A stretch of 64,000 nt of DNA from Pullulanibacillus sp. KACC 23026 (GTDB lineage: Bacteria; Bacillota; Bacilli; Bacillales; Sporolactobacillaceae). Positions 16,873 through 25,174 of the stretch are shown here, in pieces (positions within the stretch are counted from its first letter, which is position 1; every line of letters starts with the position of its first letter). The position numbers were made by a program, and so were the translations under genes. The stretch is from contig NZ_CP119107.1 of NCBI RefSeq assembly GCF_029094525.1, positions 1,054,001-1,118,000 of the forward strand. Direction: 5' to 3'. Below the pieces are notes generated by a model. That model was not told the DNA's origin, ran no database searches, and worked only from the letters and a program-made list of their open reading frames with translations.

Positions 16873-17320
16873 AAAACTAATAACAGTCGTCTTTGGTGCT
16901 TTGCTTATTTTTGGTCTTGTAGGTTGCGGGAGTTCATCCAACACGAACAAGGATTCATCGATGAAGGGAATGAAAATGGATTCTTCTATGAAAATGGGGA
17001 ATCAAGATAAAAACTCTTTAAAGCAAGCCTTTCAAGACGAACTAAATGGCTTTACTACTATTGAAAACGATGTGAACAAAAAGGATTATAAGTCAGCTAA
17101 GACACTTGCAGGAAAGCTTCATGATGAATTCCACGCTGAGATCCTCCCGCCGTTGAAGGATAAAAAAGGAGAAACCTATGCAGAGAATATCCATGGTAAA
17201 TATGATGAGCTTCAGGATGCGATATCTGATGAAAATACTTCCAAAATCTCCAGTCTCATTAAAGTGAACCGAGATAATCTCCATACCGTAGCCAAAATTT
17301 TAGGGGTCTCACTGAATTAA
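16865..17320 (+). CDS. Met-rich lipoprotein, putative copper-binding
   Basis: 151 aa; GTG at 16865 with AAGGAG upstream, overlapping the preceding stop. Signal peptide with lipobox LVGC (Cys21). The mature N-terminus carries a Met/Lys repeat (SMKGMKMDSSMKMGN), followed by a helical domain of about 100 residues with conserved-looking acidic and His positions (KLHDEFHAEILPPL). Met-rich segments of this type bind Cu(I) outside the membrane. With the SCO, CcdA and DeoR/NosL-like neighbours a copper-handling role is plausible, but the helical domain is not recognised. Confidence 0.7.
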   Translation: MYKKLITVVFGALLIFGLVGCGSSSNTNKDSSMKGMKMDSSMKMGNQDKNSLKQAFQDELNGFTTIENDVNKKDYKSAKTLAGKLHDEFHAEILPPLKDKKGETYAENIHGKYDELQDAISDENTSKISSLIKVNRDNLHTVAKILGVSLN

Positions 17321-17352
17321 TTAAGCTTAAATAATGTACTTCAAATCAATGA

Positions 17353-17393
17353 AAAGATGGTTTCCAAGCTTGCTTCGGAGCCATCTTTTTTTA
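17353..17393 (+). terminator. Terminator after Met-rich lipoprotein gene
   Basis: AAGATGG (17354-17360) pairs with CCATCTT and is followed by TTTTTTT. Confidence 0.85.
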
Positions 17394-17558
17394 TAGTCAA
17401 TTTAGCTTTTGGGTAAACAAATTAAGTCCATTCCGCTAGAACCTGTTATCATGTCTGTCATTCCGACAGTAATAAGATAAAGATTCTAGTTTTACTATTA
17501 AATGATTCATGCCGGCATCAATAGTCACAAACGAAAGGAAAATGATATCGGAAATAGG

Positions 17559-17587
17559 TTGACATAATAAATCGTAATGATTACTAT
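17559..17587 (+). promoter_or_regulatory. Sigma-A promoter of zinc operon
   Basis: TTGACA (17559-17564), a 17-bp spacer, then TACTAT (17582-17587). The Zur palindrome covers the -10 region. Confidence 0.75.
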
Positions 17588-17611
17588 TAATAACAGTAAC
17601 CATTACGATTT
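17569..17611. promoter_or_regulatory. Zur operator (double box, 43-bp palindrome)
   Basis: AAATCGTAATG (17569-17579) and CATTACGATTT (17601-17611) are exact inverted repeats, with inner TTACT/AGTAA arms. Each half resembles the Bacillus Zur box TCGTAATnATTACGA. The site overlaps the promoter -10, consistent with zinc-dependent repression. Confidence 0.8.
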
Positions 17612-17637
17612 AAACTAAACGTGAAGGATGTGTTGAT

Positions 17638-18420
17638 TTGGTTGAAGCGGTAACCTTAAAAAATGTAAATGTATCTCTTGATGGGAAATGGATTTTAAGA
17701 AATCTGACTTTCTCAGTTGAATCCGGTGATTTTTTAGGGATTATTGGTCCTAATGGTGCAGGGAAGACAACTCTCATGAATGTTTTGCTTAATGTACTCA
17801 AACCACAGGAAGGTTCGGTTGATATGGTCAAAGCTTCAGAGCTTGGCTATGTCCCGCAATCCAGGCAAATTGATCCTGAAATGCCATTGTCTTCTCGGAA
17901 TTTTGTAAGCTTGGGGCTTCCTCATCGATTTAGACCGTGGTTAACTCGTGAAGATAAGATGAAAGTGGATGAGGCAATGGCGATGACCGATTCGCTGGAT
18001 TATGCAGGAAAACCAATTGGAAAATTATCGGGCGGGCAAAAGCAACGTCTATTTCTAGCGCAGGCATTGGTCAAAACGCCACAGCTGTTGCTACTAGACG
18101 AGCCTACTTCTAATTTAGATCCCGGTGCTCAAGAAACGATTGTATCAGTGGTGGATCGAATACGGCGTGTGCGAGGAATTACGGTGCTTTTTGTAAGCCA
18201 TGATATCAATTTAATTTCGAGGTATGCCGATCAAATTTTATATATGACCAAGGAGTCTTATGCCATTGGCTCTGTTAATGATATTATGCAGGCCTCTGTC
18301 CTGACCAATCTTTATGGCACGCCGGTCGAAGTTGTTCATTCTGGTTCGAATCTATTAGTCTCCTTCGCAAATACAAAAGAAGCCGCGACATCCATATGTG
18401 TGCATTCAGTGGCGGAATAG
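17638..18420 (+). CDS. znuC: Zinc ABC transporter, ATP-binding protein
   Basis: 260 aa; TTG at 17638 with GAAGGATG upstream. Complete ABC ATPase: Walker A GPNGAGKTT, Q-loop GYVPQSRQ, signature LSGGQKQR, Walker B LLLLDEPTSNLD, H-loop VSHD. It belongs to the Mn/Zn/Fe (ZnuC/AdcC/MntB) branch by its GYVPQ and downstream ZnuB/ZnuA partners. The upstream Zur-type operator argues for zinc. It energises import through the permease encoded 13 bp downstream. Confidence 0.88.
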   Translation: MVEAVTLKNVNVSLDGKWILRNLTFSVESGDFLGIIGPNGAGKTTLMNVLLNVLKPQEGSVDMVKASELGYVPQSRQIDPEMPLSSRNFVSLGLPHRFRPWLTREDKMKVDEAMAMTDSLDYAGKPIGKLSGGQKQRLFLAQALVKTPQLLLLDEPTSNLDPGAQETIVSVVDRIRRVRGITVLFVSHDINLISRYADQILYMTKESYAIGSVNDIMQASVLTNLYGTPVEVVHSGSNLLVSFANTKEAATSICVHSVAE

Positions 18421-18433
18421 GTGGTCTTTTTCG

Positions 18434-19255
18434 ATGCTTCATTTTGATTTTATGCGGCATGCTTTTATAGCTGGAACGATTGTGTCTATTATGTGCGGGG
18501 TTATAGGCGTCTATGTGATTGCAAGAAATCATTCATTTGTTGCTCATGTGTTTTCACATATAGGATTTTCTGGATCTTCCTTCGCAGTCTATATGGGGTT
18601 TAACCCGTTAAACGGCTTTCTCCTTTTTACAGTAGTAAGTGCCCTTGCAATGGGCCAAATGGGTGTAAAGGTCTTTAGACGAGAAGTATCCATTAACGTT
18701 ATTTTGAGTCTTTCTCTTGGGCTGGGGTTATTGTTTTTGTCTCTTTCAACCAAACATGCGAATTCCATGGCTTCGCTTCTCTTTGGAAATATACTCGGAA
18801 TAAATGCGAATGCCGTATGGCAGATCTCACTTTTATCCATGTTGGTTCTTGTTTTACTCTTTCTAGGTTATAGGATGTTGAACTTTGATTCGTTTGATCC
18901 AGTGGGTGCCCAAGCAGCCGGTTTACCTAGCCGCTTTATCTCGATCGCTTTTTTACTATTACTTGCGGTAGCAACGGCAGAAGCTTCCCAGATGGTAGGT
19001 GCCTTAATGGTATTTACACTTATGACCATCCCTGCAGCGGCTGCACGTCATTTGTCCCGTTCTATTGGGAGCATGATTGTGATTGCTGCTTTAATCGCGA
19101 TAATTGGGGTTTGGACGGGGTTAGTGGTGGGTTATTATTCGAACTTGCCGATTACCTTTTTAATAACCGCGTTTGAAGGCGTGTTGTATTTTGCCTCTTT
19201 CGGTTGGTGCGTTCTGCGTGAACGTATGACACCTCATGAGGCGACAGCCGTTTAA
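18434..19255 (+). CDS. znuB: Zinc ABC transporter, permease
   Basis: 273 aa from the ATG at 18434, picked because AGGTGG lies 8 nt upstream; the in-frame GTG at 18398 lies within the end of znuC. About eight membrane helices of the ABC-3 family. Characteristic segments are FMRHAFIAGTIVSIMCGVIG near the N-terminus and the LMVFTLMTIPAAAARH loop that couples to the ATPase. Channel subunit of the zinc importer. Confidence 0.88.
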   Translation: MLHFDFMRHAFIAGTIVSIMCGVIGVYVIARNHSFVAHVFSHIGFSGSSFAVYMGFNPLNGFLLFTVVSALAMGQMGVKVFRREVSINVILSLSLGLGLLFLSLSTKHANSMASLLFGNILGINANAVWQISLLSMLVLVLLFLGYRMLNFDSFDPVGAQAAGLPSRFISIAFLLLLAVATAEASQMVGALMVFTLMTIPAAAARHLSRSIGSMIVIAALIAIIGVWTGLVVGYYSNLPITFLITAFEGVLYFASFGWCVLRERMTPHEATAV

Positions 19256-19317
19256 AAAAAGAAAAGAATAGATTTTTAGTTAACTATACTTAGACAAATG
19301 ATGAGGAGAAACGAACG

Positions 19318-20268
19318 ATGATTAAAAATAAAACGTGGAAAACATTACAGCTAATAACCGGGGTTGCCGCTTTATCTTCAATCCTACTCTTAAGTGCTTG
19401 TGGGACTTCTAACTCGCAATCATCAAGTTCAACCGATTCAGTGGCTGCATCCCCTTCATCCGCCAGTAAAATTAAGATTGTTGCGGCTGAGGACTTTTAT
19501 GGGGAAGTGGCAAAAGCCGTTGGCGGAGATCGGGTAGAAGTGACAAGCATTATAGATAATCCAAACACCGATCCACATGACTACGAACCAACACCTGAGG
19601 TAGCAAGGCGTGTTAGTCAGGCTCAGCTAATTGTCTATGATGGGGTCGGTTATGACGAATGGATGGATAAACTCATTAGCGCGGACTCTTCGTCAAAATC
19701 AAAATTGATTACGAAAGTAGCAGATGATGTGTTGGATAAACAAGAAGGGGATAACGAGCATGTTTGGTATAATCCTGAAACGATGCCGAAACTCGCGAAG
19801 AAACTGGCAGCTGATTTATCCAAAGTAGATCCGAGCAATAAACAAACGTATCATAAAAATGCACAGGCGTTTATTGATTCTTTAGCACCGTTACAAGAAA
19901 AAGTTCAAAAACTGCACCAGCCATCCGGAGAGATGATTGACGTATCAGAGCCTGTTTTTGATTACATGGCCAAGGCGCTAAACCTTCGTGTTAATGATGA
20001 GAAGTTTGCTTTAGCTATTGATGAAGGGACCGATCCTTCAGCTGCTGATGTCGCAAAACTGCAAAGTGATATTAAGGACAAAAAGATAAATATGTTTGTT
20101 TACAATATTCAAAACACGGGCCCGACTGTTGATAATCTCGTCAAGCTGGCGAAATCTTCTGGGGTTCCAGTTGTCAAAGTGACCGAGACGGAACCAAAGG
20201 GTAAAGATTATTTGGAATGGATGGATGACCAATTAGACCAAGTGGCCAAGGCTTTAGGCGAACAATAA
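19318..20268 (+). CDS. znuA: Zinc ABC transporter, substrate-binding lipoprotein
   Basis: 316 aa; ATG at 19318 with GAGGAG upstream. Lipobox LLSAC (Cys28). Cluster A-I (TroA/ZnuA) fold: metal-ligand His in NTDPHDYEPTP, a second His in EHVWYNPETM, and acidic ligands toward the C-terminus (AIDEGTDPS). The long backbone helix characteristic of metal-binding proteins is present. The His-rich loop of many ZnuA proteins is reduced to a Ser-rich linker after the lipid Cys. Delivers zinc to the ZnuB/ZnuC complex. Confidence 0.88.
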   Translation: MIKNKTWKTLQLITGVAALSSILLLSACGTSNSQSSSSTDSVAASPSSASKIKIVAAEDFYGEVAKAVGGDRVEVTSIIDNPNTDPHDYEPTPEVARRVSQAQLIVYDGVGYDEWMDKLISADSSSKSKLITKVADDVLDKQEGDNEHVWYNPETMPKLAKKLAADLSKVDPSNKQTYHKNAQAFIDSLAPLQEKVQKLHQPSGEMIDVSEPVFDYMAKALNLRVNDEKFALAIDEGTDPSAADVAKLQSDIKDKKINMFVYNIQNTGPTVDNLVKLAKSSGVPVVKVTETEPKGKDYLEWMDDQLDQVAKALGEQ

Positions 20269-20343
20269 ATCGAATGTAAGAGCCGTTCTTTTATCCATTA
20301 CATAAATGAACGCCTTTGATCTCTTTCAATGTAGAGGACTCTT

Positions 20344-21447
20344 TTGATTGCCATGCCCCCCACGATTAAACATGTAATGGTTTGGTTTAAAGCCATTTCA
20401 AGTAATAAATGGAATACAGAAAGGGAAACAAATAACGTGATCAATCTTACAAACAAACGCCGCCTTGCTATTCCATTAGCAATTAGTGTTGTTTTAGGAG
20501 TCTTATTTTTTCGAGCCTCTTCTTTATTCGGTAGTTCTAAGGGGAGCGACTCATTCTTACAACCGGTTCATACCATCTTTTTGGCTATATTGGTTGAATC
20601 CCTTCCATTTATTTTAATTGGGGCCATTCTCTCTTCGTTGATCCATATTTATATAAGTGAAGAGCGATTGGCTAGGCTGTTTCCTACGCGAAACATAGGT
20701 TCAGTCCTAGTGGGGGCTTTAATAGGATTTATTTTGCCAGTTTGTGATTGCGGGACTATTCCCATTTCAAGAAGTCTATTGAAAAAAGGGGTACCGCTTC
20801 CTGCCGTGATTTCTTTTGTGCTCGCTGCTCCTGTTATCAATCCTATTACGATGCTTGCAACCTATGTCGCCTTTGGATTCAATTGGAAGATGATGTTATT
20901 AAGAGTTTTGTGCACGTTTAGTGTGGCGGTTTTGATAGGGATACTTGCAAGCGGATGGGGTGAAGAGGCCACACTTCCTTATCAGCAGTTGGTTCAAGTG
21001 AGGAGCGAATCAACAGCTTCAGCCGCTGGTAAGAAGCAGAAAAAGAATGGGGGTCATCCATTTTCATCCATTATTGACCATACAGTTGAAGAGTTATTTG
21101 GGATTTATGGGTACTTGATTATGAGTGCAGGGATGGCTTCCATCTATGAAGTTTACCATACTCAATATGTCGCTAATCTTTTACCACAGCATGGGGTATT
21201 TGGCGTCTTAACGATGATGGCTTTAGCGATCCTCTTTTCCTTATGCTCGACAGCCGATGCGTTTGTTGCCCGAACCCTTGCGCCAATGGCTTTTTCAAAT
21301 GGTCCGATCTTAGCTTTCATGGTAGTTGGACAAATGGTGGACGTCAGAAATATATTCCTGCTACCTAAGACATTTGGTAAACAGGTGTCCATTAAACTAA
21401 TTGGGAGAGTTTTATGTTTATGTTTTTTAATCGGATTATTTCTATAG
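20344..21447 (+). CDS. Permease of UPF0718/YraQ family
   Basis: 367 aa; TTG at 20344 with AGAGG 6 nt before. Eight or so membrane helices in two halves. The family signature CDCGTIPISRSLLKKGVP followed by AAPVINPITM is in the first half, and CSTADAFVAR is the equivalent in the second. The function of this family is not settled. It is commonly paired with a TIGR03943 protein, as here, and its place in a Zur-controlled operon points to zinc or zinc-metallochaperone traffic. Confidence 0.83.
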   Translation: MIAMPPTIKHVMVWFKAISSNKWNTERETNNVINLTNKRRLAIPLAISVVLGVLFFRASSLFGSSKGSDSFLQPVHTIFLAILVESLPFILIGAILSSLIHIYISEERLARLFPTRNIGSVLVGALIGFILPVCDCGTIPISRSLLKKGVPLPAVISFVLAAPVINPITMLATYVAFGFNWKMMLLRVLCTFSVAVLIGILASGWGEEATLPYQQLVQVRSESTASAAGKKQKKNGGHPFSSIIDHTVEELFGIYGYLIMSAGMASIYEVYHTQYVANLLPQHGVFGVLTMMALAILFSLCSTADAFVARTLAPMAFSNGPILAFMVVGQMVDVRNIFLLPKTFGKQVSIKLIGRVLCLCFLIGLFL

Positions 21448-21465
21448 GTTGAAAAGGAGATGACT

Positions 21466-22317
21466 ATGCAGTTCTCCATTGATTCATCGAAGCTCCTTAG
21501 AGGATTCATTTTAACTGCGATTTCGATTTTTCTCATTCATTTAGAACGATCGGGTGCCATTCATTTTCTTGTTTCGCCAATTATGACAACCGTTATTGGT
21601 ATGGCTGTCATTCCACTTAGTGTAATAAGCATAATGACACTGGTTTCAAGTCTTTTAAAATTGAAAACAATTGCATGCACTCATGAAATTGTGAACCCGC
21701 ACGAACACGAAGAAGGAGAGGGGCATCACCATTTGGACCATAAGTCCTTTTGGTATCGACTAACGATTGGCTTGATGCTTCTCTTTATTGTTCTAGCGGT
21801 TACTTGGCATCCTTCTTCTTTAGGAACGAATATGATCAGTGACCAGACGAGTTCGATGGGATCGAACCTTTCTACTGTTTCTCAATCCACATCTGCCTCG
21901 GGCAATCAGCTTATTAGTACAGAGAGGAAGGGGCCGACACAAGCCACTATTGCTTTTAAATACAATCAAAATCCAAAGCGTTTTATCGGAAAATCATTTA
22001 ACATGATAGGATTTGTCTATCATCCGAGCGGTCTTTCTAAAAATCAATTTATATTGACAAGATTCTTTATTTTTTGTTGTATAGCGGATGCGATTCCAAT
22101 TGGTGTAGCGGTCGAGAGTCCACATGCGGCTCAAATTAACAGTAATACGTGGGTTCAAGTGTCAGGCATCCTTCAAGAAGAAGAATTACCTGTATTAGAA
22201 CAGATTGAACCAACCGCAAGCTGGGTTCCTAGAGATAACAATCAACCGGTCCTAATCGCTCATGCCATTAAAAGCATACCGGTCCCGAGTCAACCTTACA
22301 TGGTTCCTGGCTTATAA
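21466..22317 (+). CDS. TIGR03943-family membrane protein with His-rich loop
   Basis: 283 aa; ATG at 21466 chosen over 21460 because AAGGAG would overlap the first ATG. Three membrane helices (residues about 10-30, 38-60 and 98-115), with a cytoplasmic loop rich in metal-binding residues (HEHEEGEGHHHLDH). An extracytoplasmic domain follows with FKYNQNPKRFIGKSF and LTRFFIFCCIADA, typical of this family, which always pairs with a YraQ-type permease. The His cluster fits zinc binding. Last gene of the Zur-boxed operon. Confidence 0.82.
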   Translation: MQFSIDSSKLLRGFILTAISIFLIHLERSGAIHFLVSPIMTTVIGMAVIPLSVISIMTLVSSLLKLKTIACTHEIVNPHEHEEGEGHHHLDHKSFWYRLTIGLMLLFIVLAVTWHPSSLGTNMISDQTSSMGSNLSTVSQSTSASGNQLISTERKGPTQATIAFKYNQNPKRFIGKSFNMIGFVYHPSGLSKNQFILTRFFIFCCIADAIPIGVAVESPHAAQINSNTWVQVSGILQEEELPVLEQIEPTASWVPRDNNQPVLIAHAIKSIPVPSQPYMVPGL

Positions 22318-22378
22318 AATGAAAAGGCTCCGGTTCGGTGTTTGAGATAGGCTTTTCGAAAAAAACAGCAACTTAATG

Positions 22379-22424
22379 AAGATCAAAGACACGAATGTCT
22401 AGATTCGTCTCTTTGATCTTTCTA
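22379..22424. terminator. Bidirectional terminator
   Basis: GATCAAAGA (22381-22389) pairs with TCTTTGATC (22410-22418), with additional ACGAAT/ATTCGT pairing inside and T/A runs on both sides. It serves the zinc operon and the convergent amidase gene. Confidence 0.8.
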
Positions 22425-23669
22425 TTATTCGACTGAAAAATAGTCAAGCAATCCTTGATAGACGCCCTTGGCAACTTGATCTCGATAAGTCGCGTTTTCC
22501 ACCACTGAATCATCGTGCTGATTTGATAGAAAACCAAGCTCAATAAGCGTACAGGGTTGAGTATTGTTTCGCAGCACATCCAAATTATCAAAACGTGTTC
22601 CATCGTTTTGTAAGCCTGTTGATTTCGTGACCTCTTTTAGGAGATCCGAGGCCAATTGGTTATCTCGTGCTTTTTGATAGTAAAAATCGAGGATCCCATT
22701 AGCGGAGCGATTGCTAGCTTCATTGTAATGGAAGCTAATAAAGGCATCCGCATGATTTTGGTTGGAAAGGGCAGCCCGTTGTTCTAATGGAATAAACGTG
22801 TCAGTAGTTCGGGTCATCATAACATGGGCACCGGCACTTTTAAGTTTTTGAGCGACATCGAGCGCAGTGGCCAGTGTCAAGGTTTTCTCATGAGTACCGG
22901 AAATCGGACTCGTTGTACCATCATCTTTTCCGCCGTGACCGGGATCAAGGACAATTGTTTTCCCGTAAAGAGGACTCTTCTGGCTTTGTGTTGGCTCTTG
23001 CTTAATGGTTTTGGCAGCTGCTTGTCCTTTTGCTGTAATTGTGGTGTTCTCAGAAGCTTGAGACGTACTGATTTTACTTATAGTATGGGTCGAAACCTTT
23101 GATTGTTCGGCTTTGTTTGAAGCTATTTTGTCATCCTTTGTAAGATACATTTCGTCTACCCAGCCTTGGGTGCCAGAGGCTGACACGATTTTAGCCCATC
23201 CATCAAGTTCGTCATGGATGGTGACTTTAGTCTCATTATTTAATTGATCAACCACTTGACTTGTAAGACCTGGCGTTTCTCTCACATTTAAGACGGGGGC
23301 TTTGACGGTTGCTCCTATCGATTCAGTAGGAGCTGCTTTGGTGATGTACGTAGTGGAGACCCAACCAGTTTGATTGTTTGATAGTTTGATTTCATCCCAA
23401 TTATTTTTAGTTTGAATGACTGTCAATCGATCGCCTTTGTGAATGACGGTCATAATGGGACTGGACAGATCCCCTGCTTCTCGAACATTCAGCGCCATAG
23501 CCGTTACGATAACTTGGCTCGCGCTCGTCTTTTCAGTCGACTCATTTTGGCCTGCCTTTGCATGGGCGACATGAGTTGTATGAGAAATGATAAGAACGAA
23601 GCTTGTTAGCAGCAGGATCAGACCAATTAACAGCGGTTTGATCGTCTTCATTTGATTGTTTAATTGCAT
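22425..23669 (-). CDS. N-acetylmuramoyl-L-alanine amidase with two SH3b domains
   Basis: 414 aa; ATG at 23669 with GGGAGG upstream. A signal peptide (residues 7-38) is followed by two bacterial SH3 domains (about 50-110 and 120-180: ALNVREAGDLSS and VLNVRETPGLTS). A Ser/Thr/Gln-rich linker comes next, then an Amidase_3 catalytic domain (about 235-410). Zinc-site motifs are VLDPGHGGKDDG, SFHYNEA (His ligand) and LIELGFLSNQHDD (catalytic Glu). A secreted cell-wall hydrolase of the CwlC/LytC type, monocistronic between terminators. Confidence 0.92.
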   Translation of the reverse strand: MQLNNQMKTIKPLLIGLILLLTSFVLIISHTTHVAHAKAGQNESTEKTSASQVIVTAMALNVREAGDLSSPIMTVIHKGDRLTVIQTKNNWDEIKLSNNQTGWVSTTYITKAAPTESIGATVKAPVLNVRETPGLTSQVVDQLNNETKVTIHDELDGWAKIVSASGTQGWVDEMYLTKDDKIASNKAEQSKVSTHTISKISTSQASENTTITAKGQAAAKTIKQEPTQSQKSPLYGKTIVLDPGHGGKDDGTTSPISGTHEKTLTLATALDVAQKLKSAGAHVMMTRTTDTFIPLEQRAALSNQNHADAFISFHYNEASNRSANGILDFYYQKARDNQLASDLLKEVTKSTGLQNDGTRFDNLDVLRNNTQPCTLIELGFLSNQHDDSVVENATYRDQVAKGVYQGLLDYFSVE

Positions 23670-24034
23670 GTTAGAACGCCTCCCTTTTTTCTATAAAACT
23701 AGTATGGGAGGATGGCTATTAAAATATACTTCTTTTTTTAAAAATTACTAGTTTGATAGAGCCGGTCAATGCAGGAGTTAAGTCCAATCGTTTCCTTTAT
23801 AGAGCGATTGGCAGGGACGAGATCAGCCCTCACTTCAATGTTTTTTTAGTGTGTCGCTGAAGTCATATTCATTCCTGCTACAACATAATTTTGAAATAAG
23901 TTTACCTTATTGATTTGAATTAGTTTTAATAATTTAATATAATAATAGTAAGAATTGTTCTGTAAATGAATAATTCCGATCTTACTTGAGAACCTGCGAA
24001 TGGTTCTTAAATAACAAACAAAAGAGGTGGGAGT
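23670..24034. other. Intergenic upstream of opuC operon
   Basis: 365 bp between divergent genes. It contains an inverted repeat, AGAACC (23989-23994) / GGTTCT (24002-24007) with flanking TT/AA, placed 25-45 bp before the ATPase start. This could be an operator or leader hairpin. No other structure is recognised. Confidence 0.4.
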
Positions 24035-25156
24035 TTGATTCGATTTGAACAAGTGAACAAGGTTTATGACGATGGGTTTCAAGCCCTGAAAGACATTAAT
24101 TTAGAAATAAGCGAGGGGGAATTGGTTACTCTGATTGGTCCGAGCGGCTGTGGTAAGACGACGACCATGAAGATGGTCAATCGGTTAATTGAACCATCCG
24201 ATGGAAACATTTTAATTAATGGAAGAAATATAATGGATCAAAATCCGGTTGAATTAAGACGTGATATCGGTTATGTCATTCAACAGATTGGCTTGCTTCC
24301 GCATATGACGATTGCTGATAACATTGCGATTGTGCCGAAATTGAAAAATTGGCCGGAAGAGAAATACAAAAAAAGGGTAGATGAGCTGTTAGAGCTAGTC
24401 GGCCTTGACCCCTCGGTGTTTAAAGATCGTTACCCTGCTGAATTAAGCGGAGGACAACAACAACGCGTTGGTGTTGTGCGCGCCATGGCCGCTGAACCCC
24501 CTATTATCCTTATGGATGAACCCTTTAGTGCCCTCGATCCTATCAGTCGTGAACAATTGCAAGATGAACTGATACGGCTGCAACAAACCATTAATAAAAC
24601 CATTCTTTTTGTTACTCATGACATGGATGAGGCACTCAAAATTGCCGATCGAATTTGCTTGATGAATAAAGGGGAGATCGTTCAATTGGATACGCCTGAA
24701 ACGATTCTTCGCCATCCGAAAAATGATTTCGTTAGAGAGTTTATTGGGGAGGAACGCCTCCAGCAAAACGGCATGCCGACGCTTCCACAGCTGAAAAAAT
24801 TAATTGTAAAAGCCGTTTCTATTTTGGAAGGCCGCGGGTTAGCAGAAGCGTTAAAAATGATGAGGAACAAGCGGGTAGACAGTCTTCTGGTTGTGGATAA
24901 GACGGATCAGTTTAAGGGAATAGCGTCTATCTGGGATGTCCAGCAGCATTATCAAAATGAAAAACTTACCCTAAAAGATATCATGAAAACAGATGTTCCA
25001 ACCTTGCAATTGGATAGCGATGTGGAAGAAGCTTTTGAAATGGTGAATCAATCTCGTCAAGGCTTTGTAACAGTGGTAGACGAATCAGGAAAGCTTCGGG
25101 GAATTGTTAACAGAGCAAGTCTTGTCGAACATATCGTCGGACAACTATTTAATTAA
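24035..25156 (+). CDS. opuCA: Osmoprotectant (glycine betaine/choline) ABC transporter ATPase with CBS pair
   Basis: 373 aa; TTG at 24035 with AGAGGTGGGAG upstream. ABC ATPase with Walker A GPSGCGKTT, Q-loop YVIQQIGLLPH, signature LSGGQQQR, Walker B IILMDEPFSALDP and H-loop THDMDEALK. A C-terminal tandem CBS region (about 255-370) senses ionic strength or nucleotides in OpuA/OpuC-type systems. The YVIQQIGLLPH segment is characteristic of quaternary-amine uptake ATPases. Followed by the fused permease/binding protein. Confidence 0.9.
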   Translation: MIRFEQVNKVYDDGFQALKDINLEISEGELVTLIGPSGCGKTTTMKMVNRLIEPSDGNILINGRNIMDQNPVELRRDIGYVIQQIGLLPHMTIADNIAIVPKLKNWPEEKYKKRVDELLELVGLDPSVFKDRYPAELSGGQQQRVGVVRAMAAEPPIILMDEPFSALDPISREQLQDELIRLQQTINKTILFVTHDMDEALKIADRICLMNKGEIVQLDTPETILRHPKNDFVREFIGEERLQQNGMPTLPQLKKLIVKAVSILEGRGLAEALKMMRNKRVDSLLVVDKTDQFKGIASIWDVQQHYQNEKLTLKDIMKTDVPTLQLDSDVEEAFEMVNQSRQGFVTVVDESGKLRGIVNRASLVEHIVGQLFN

Positions 25157-25174
25157 AAAAAGAGGTGAAGGACA

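Noticed and set aside
23989-24007. Riboswitch upstream of the opuC operon
   Set aside because: Only a 6-bp inverted repeat is visible, and no known riboswitch core could be recognised; kept only as a possible operator.
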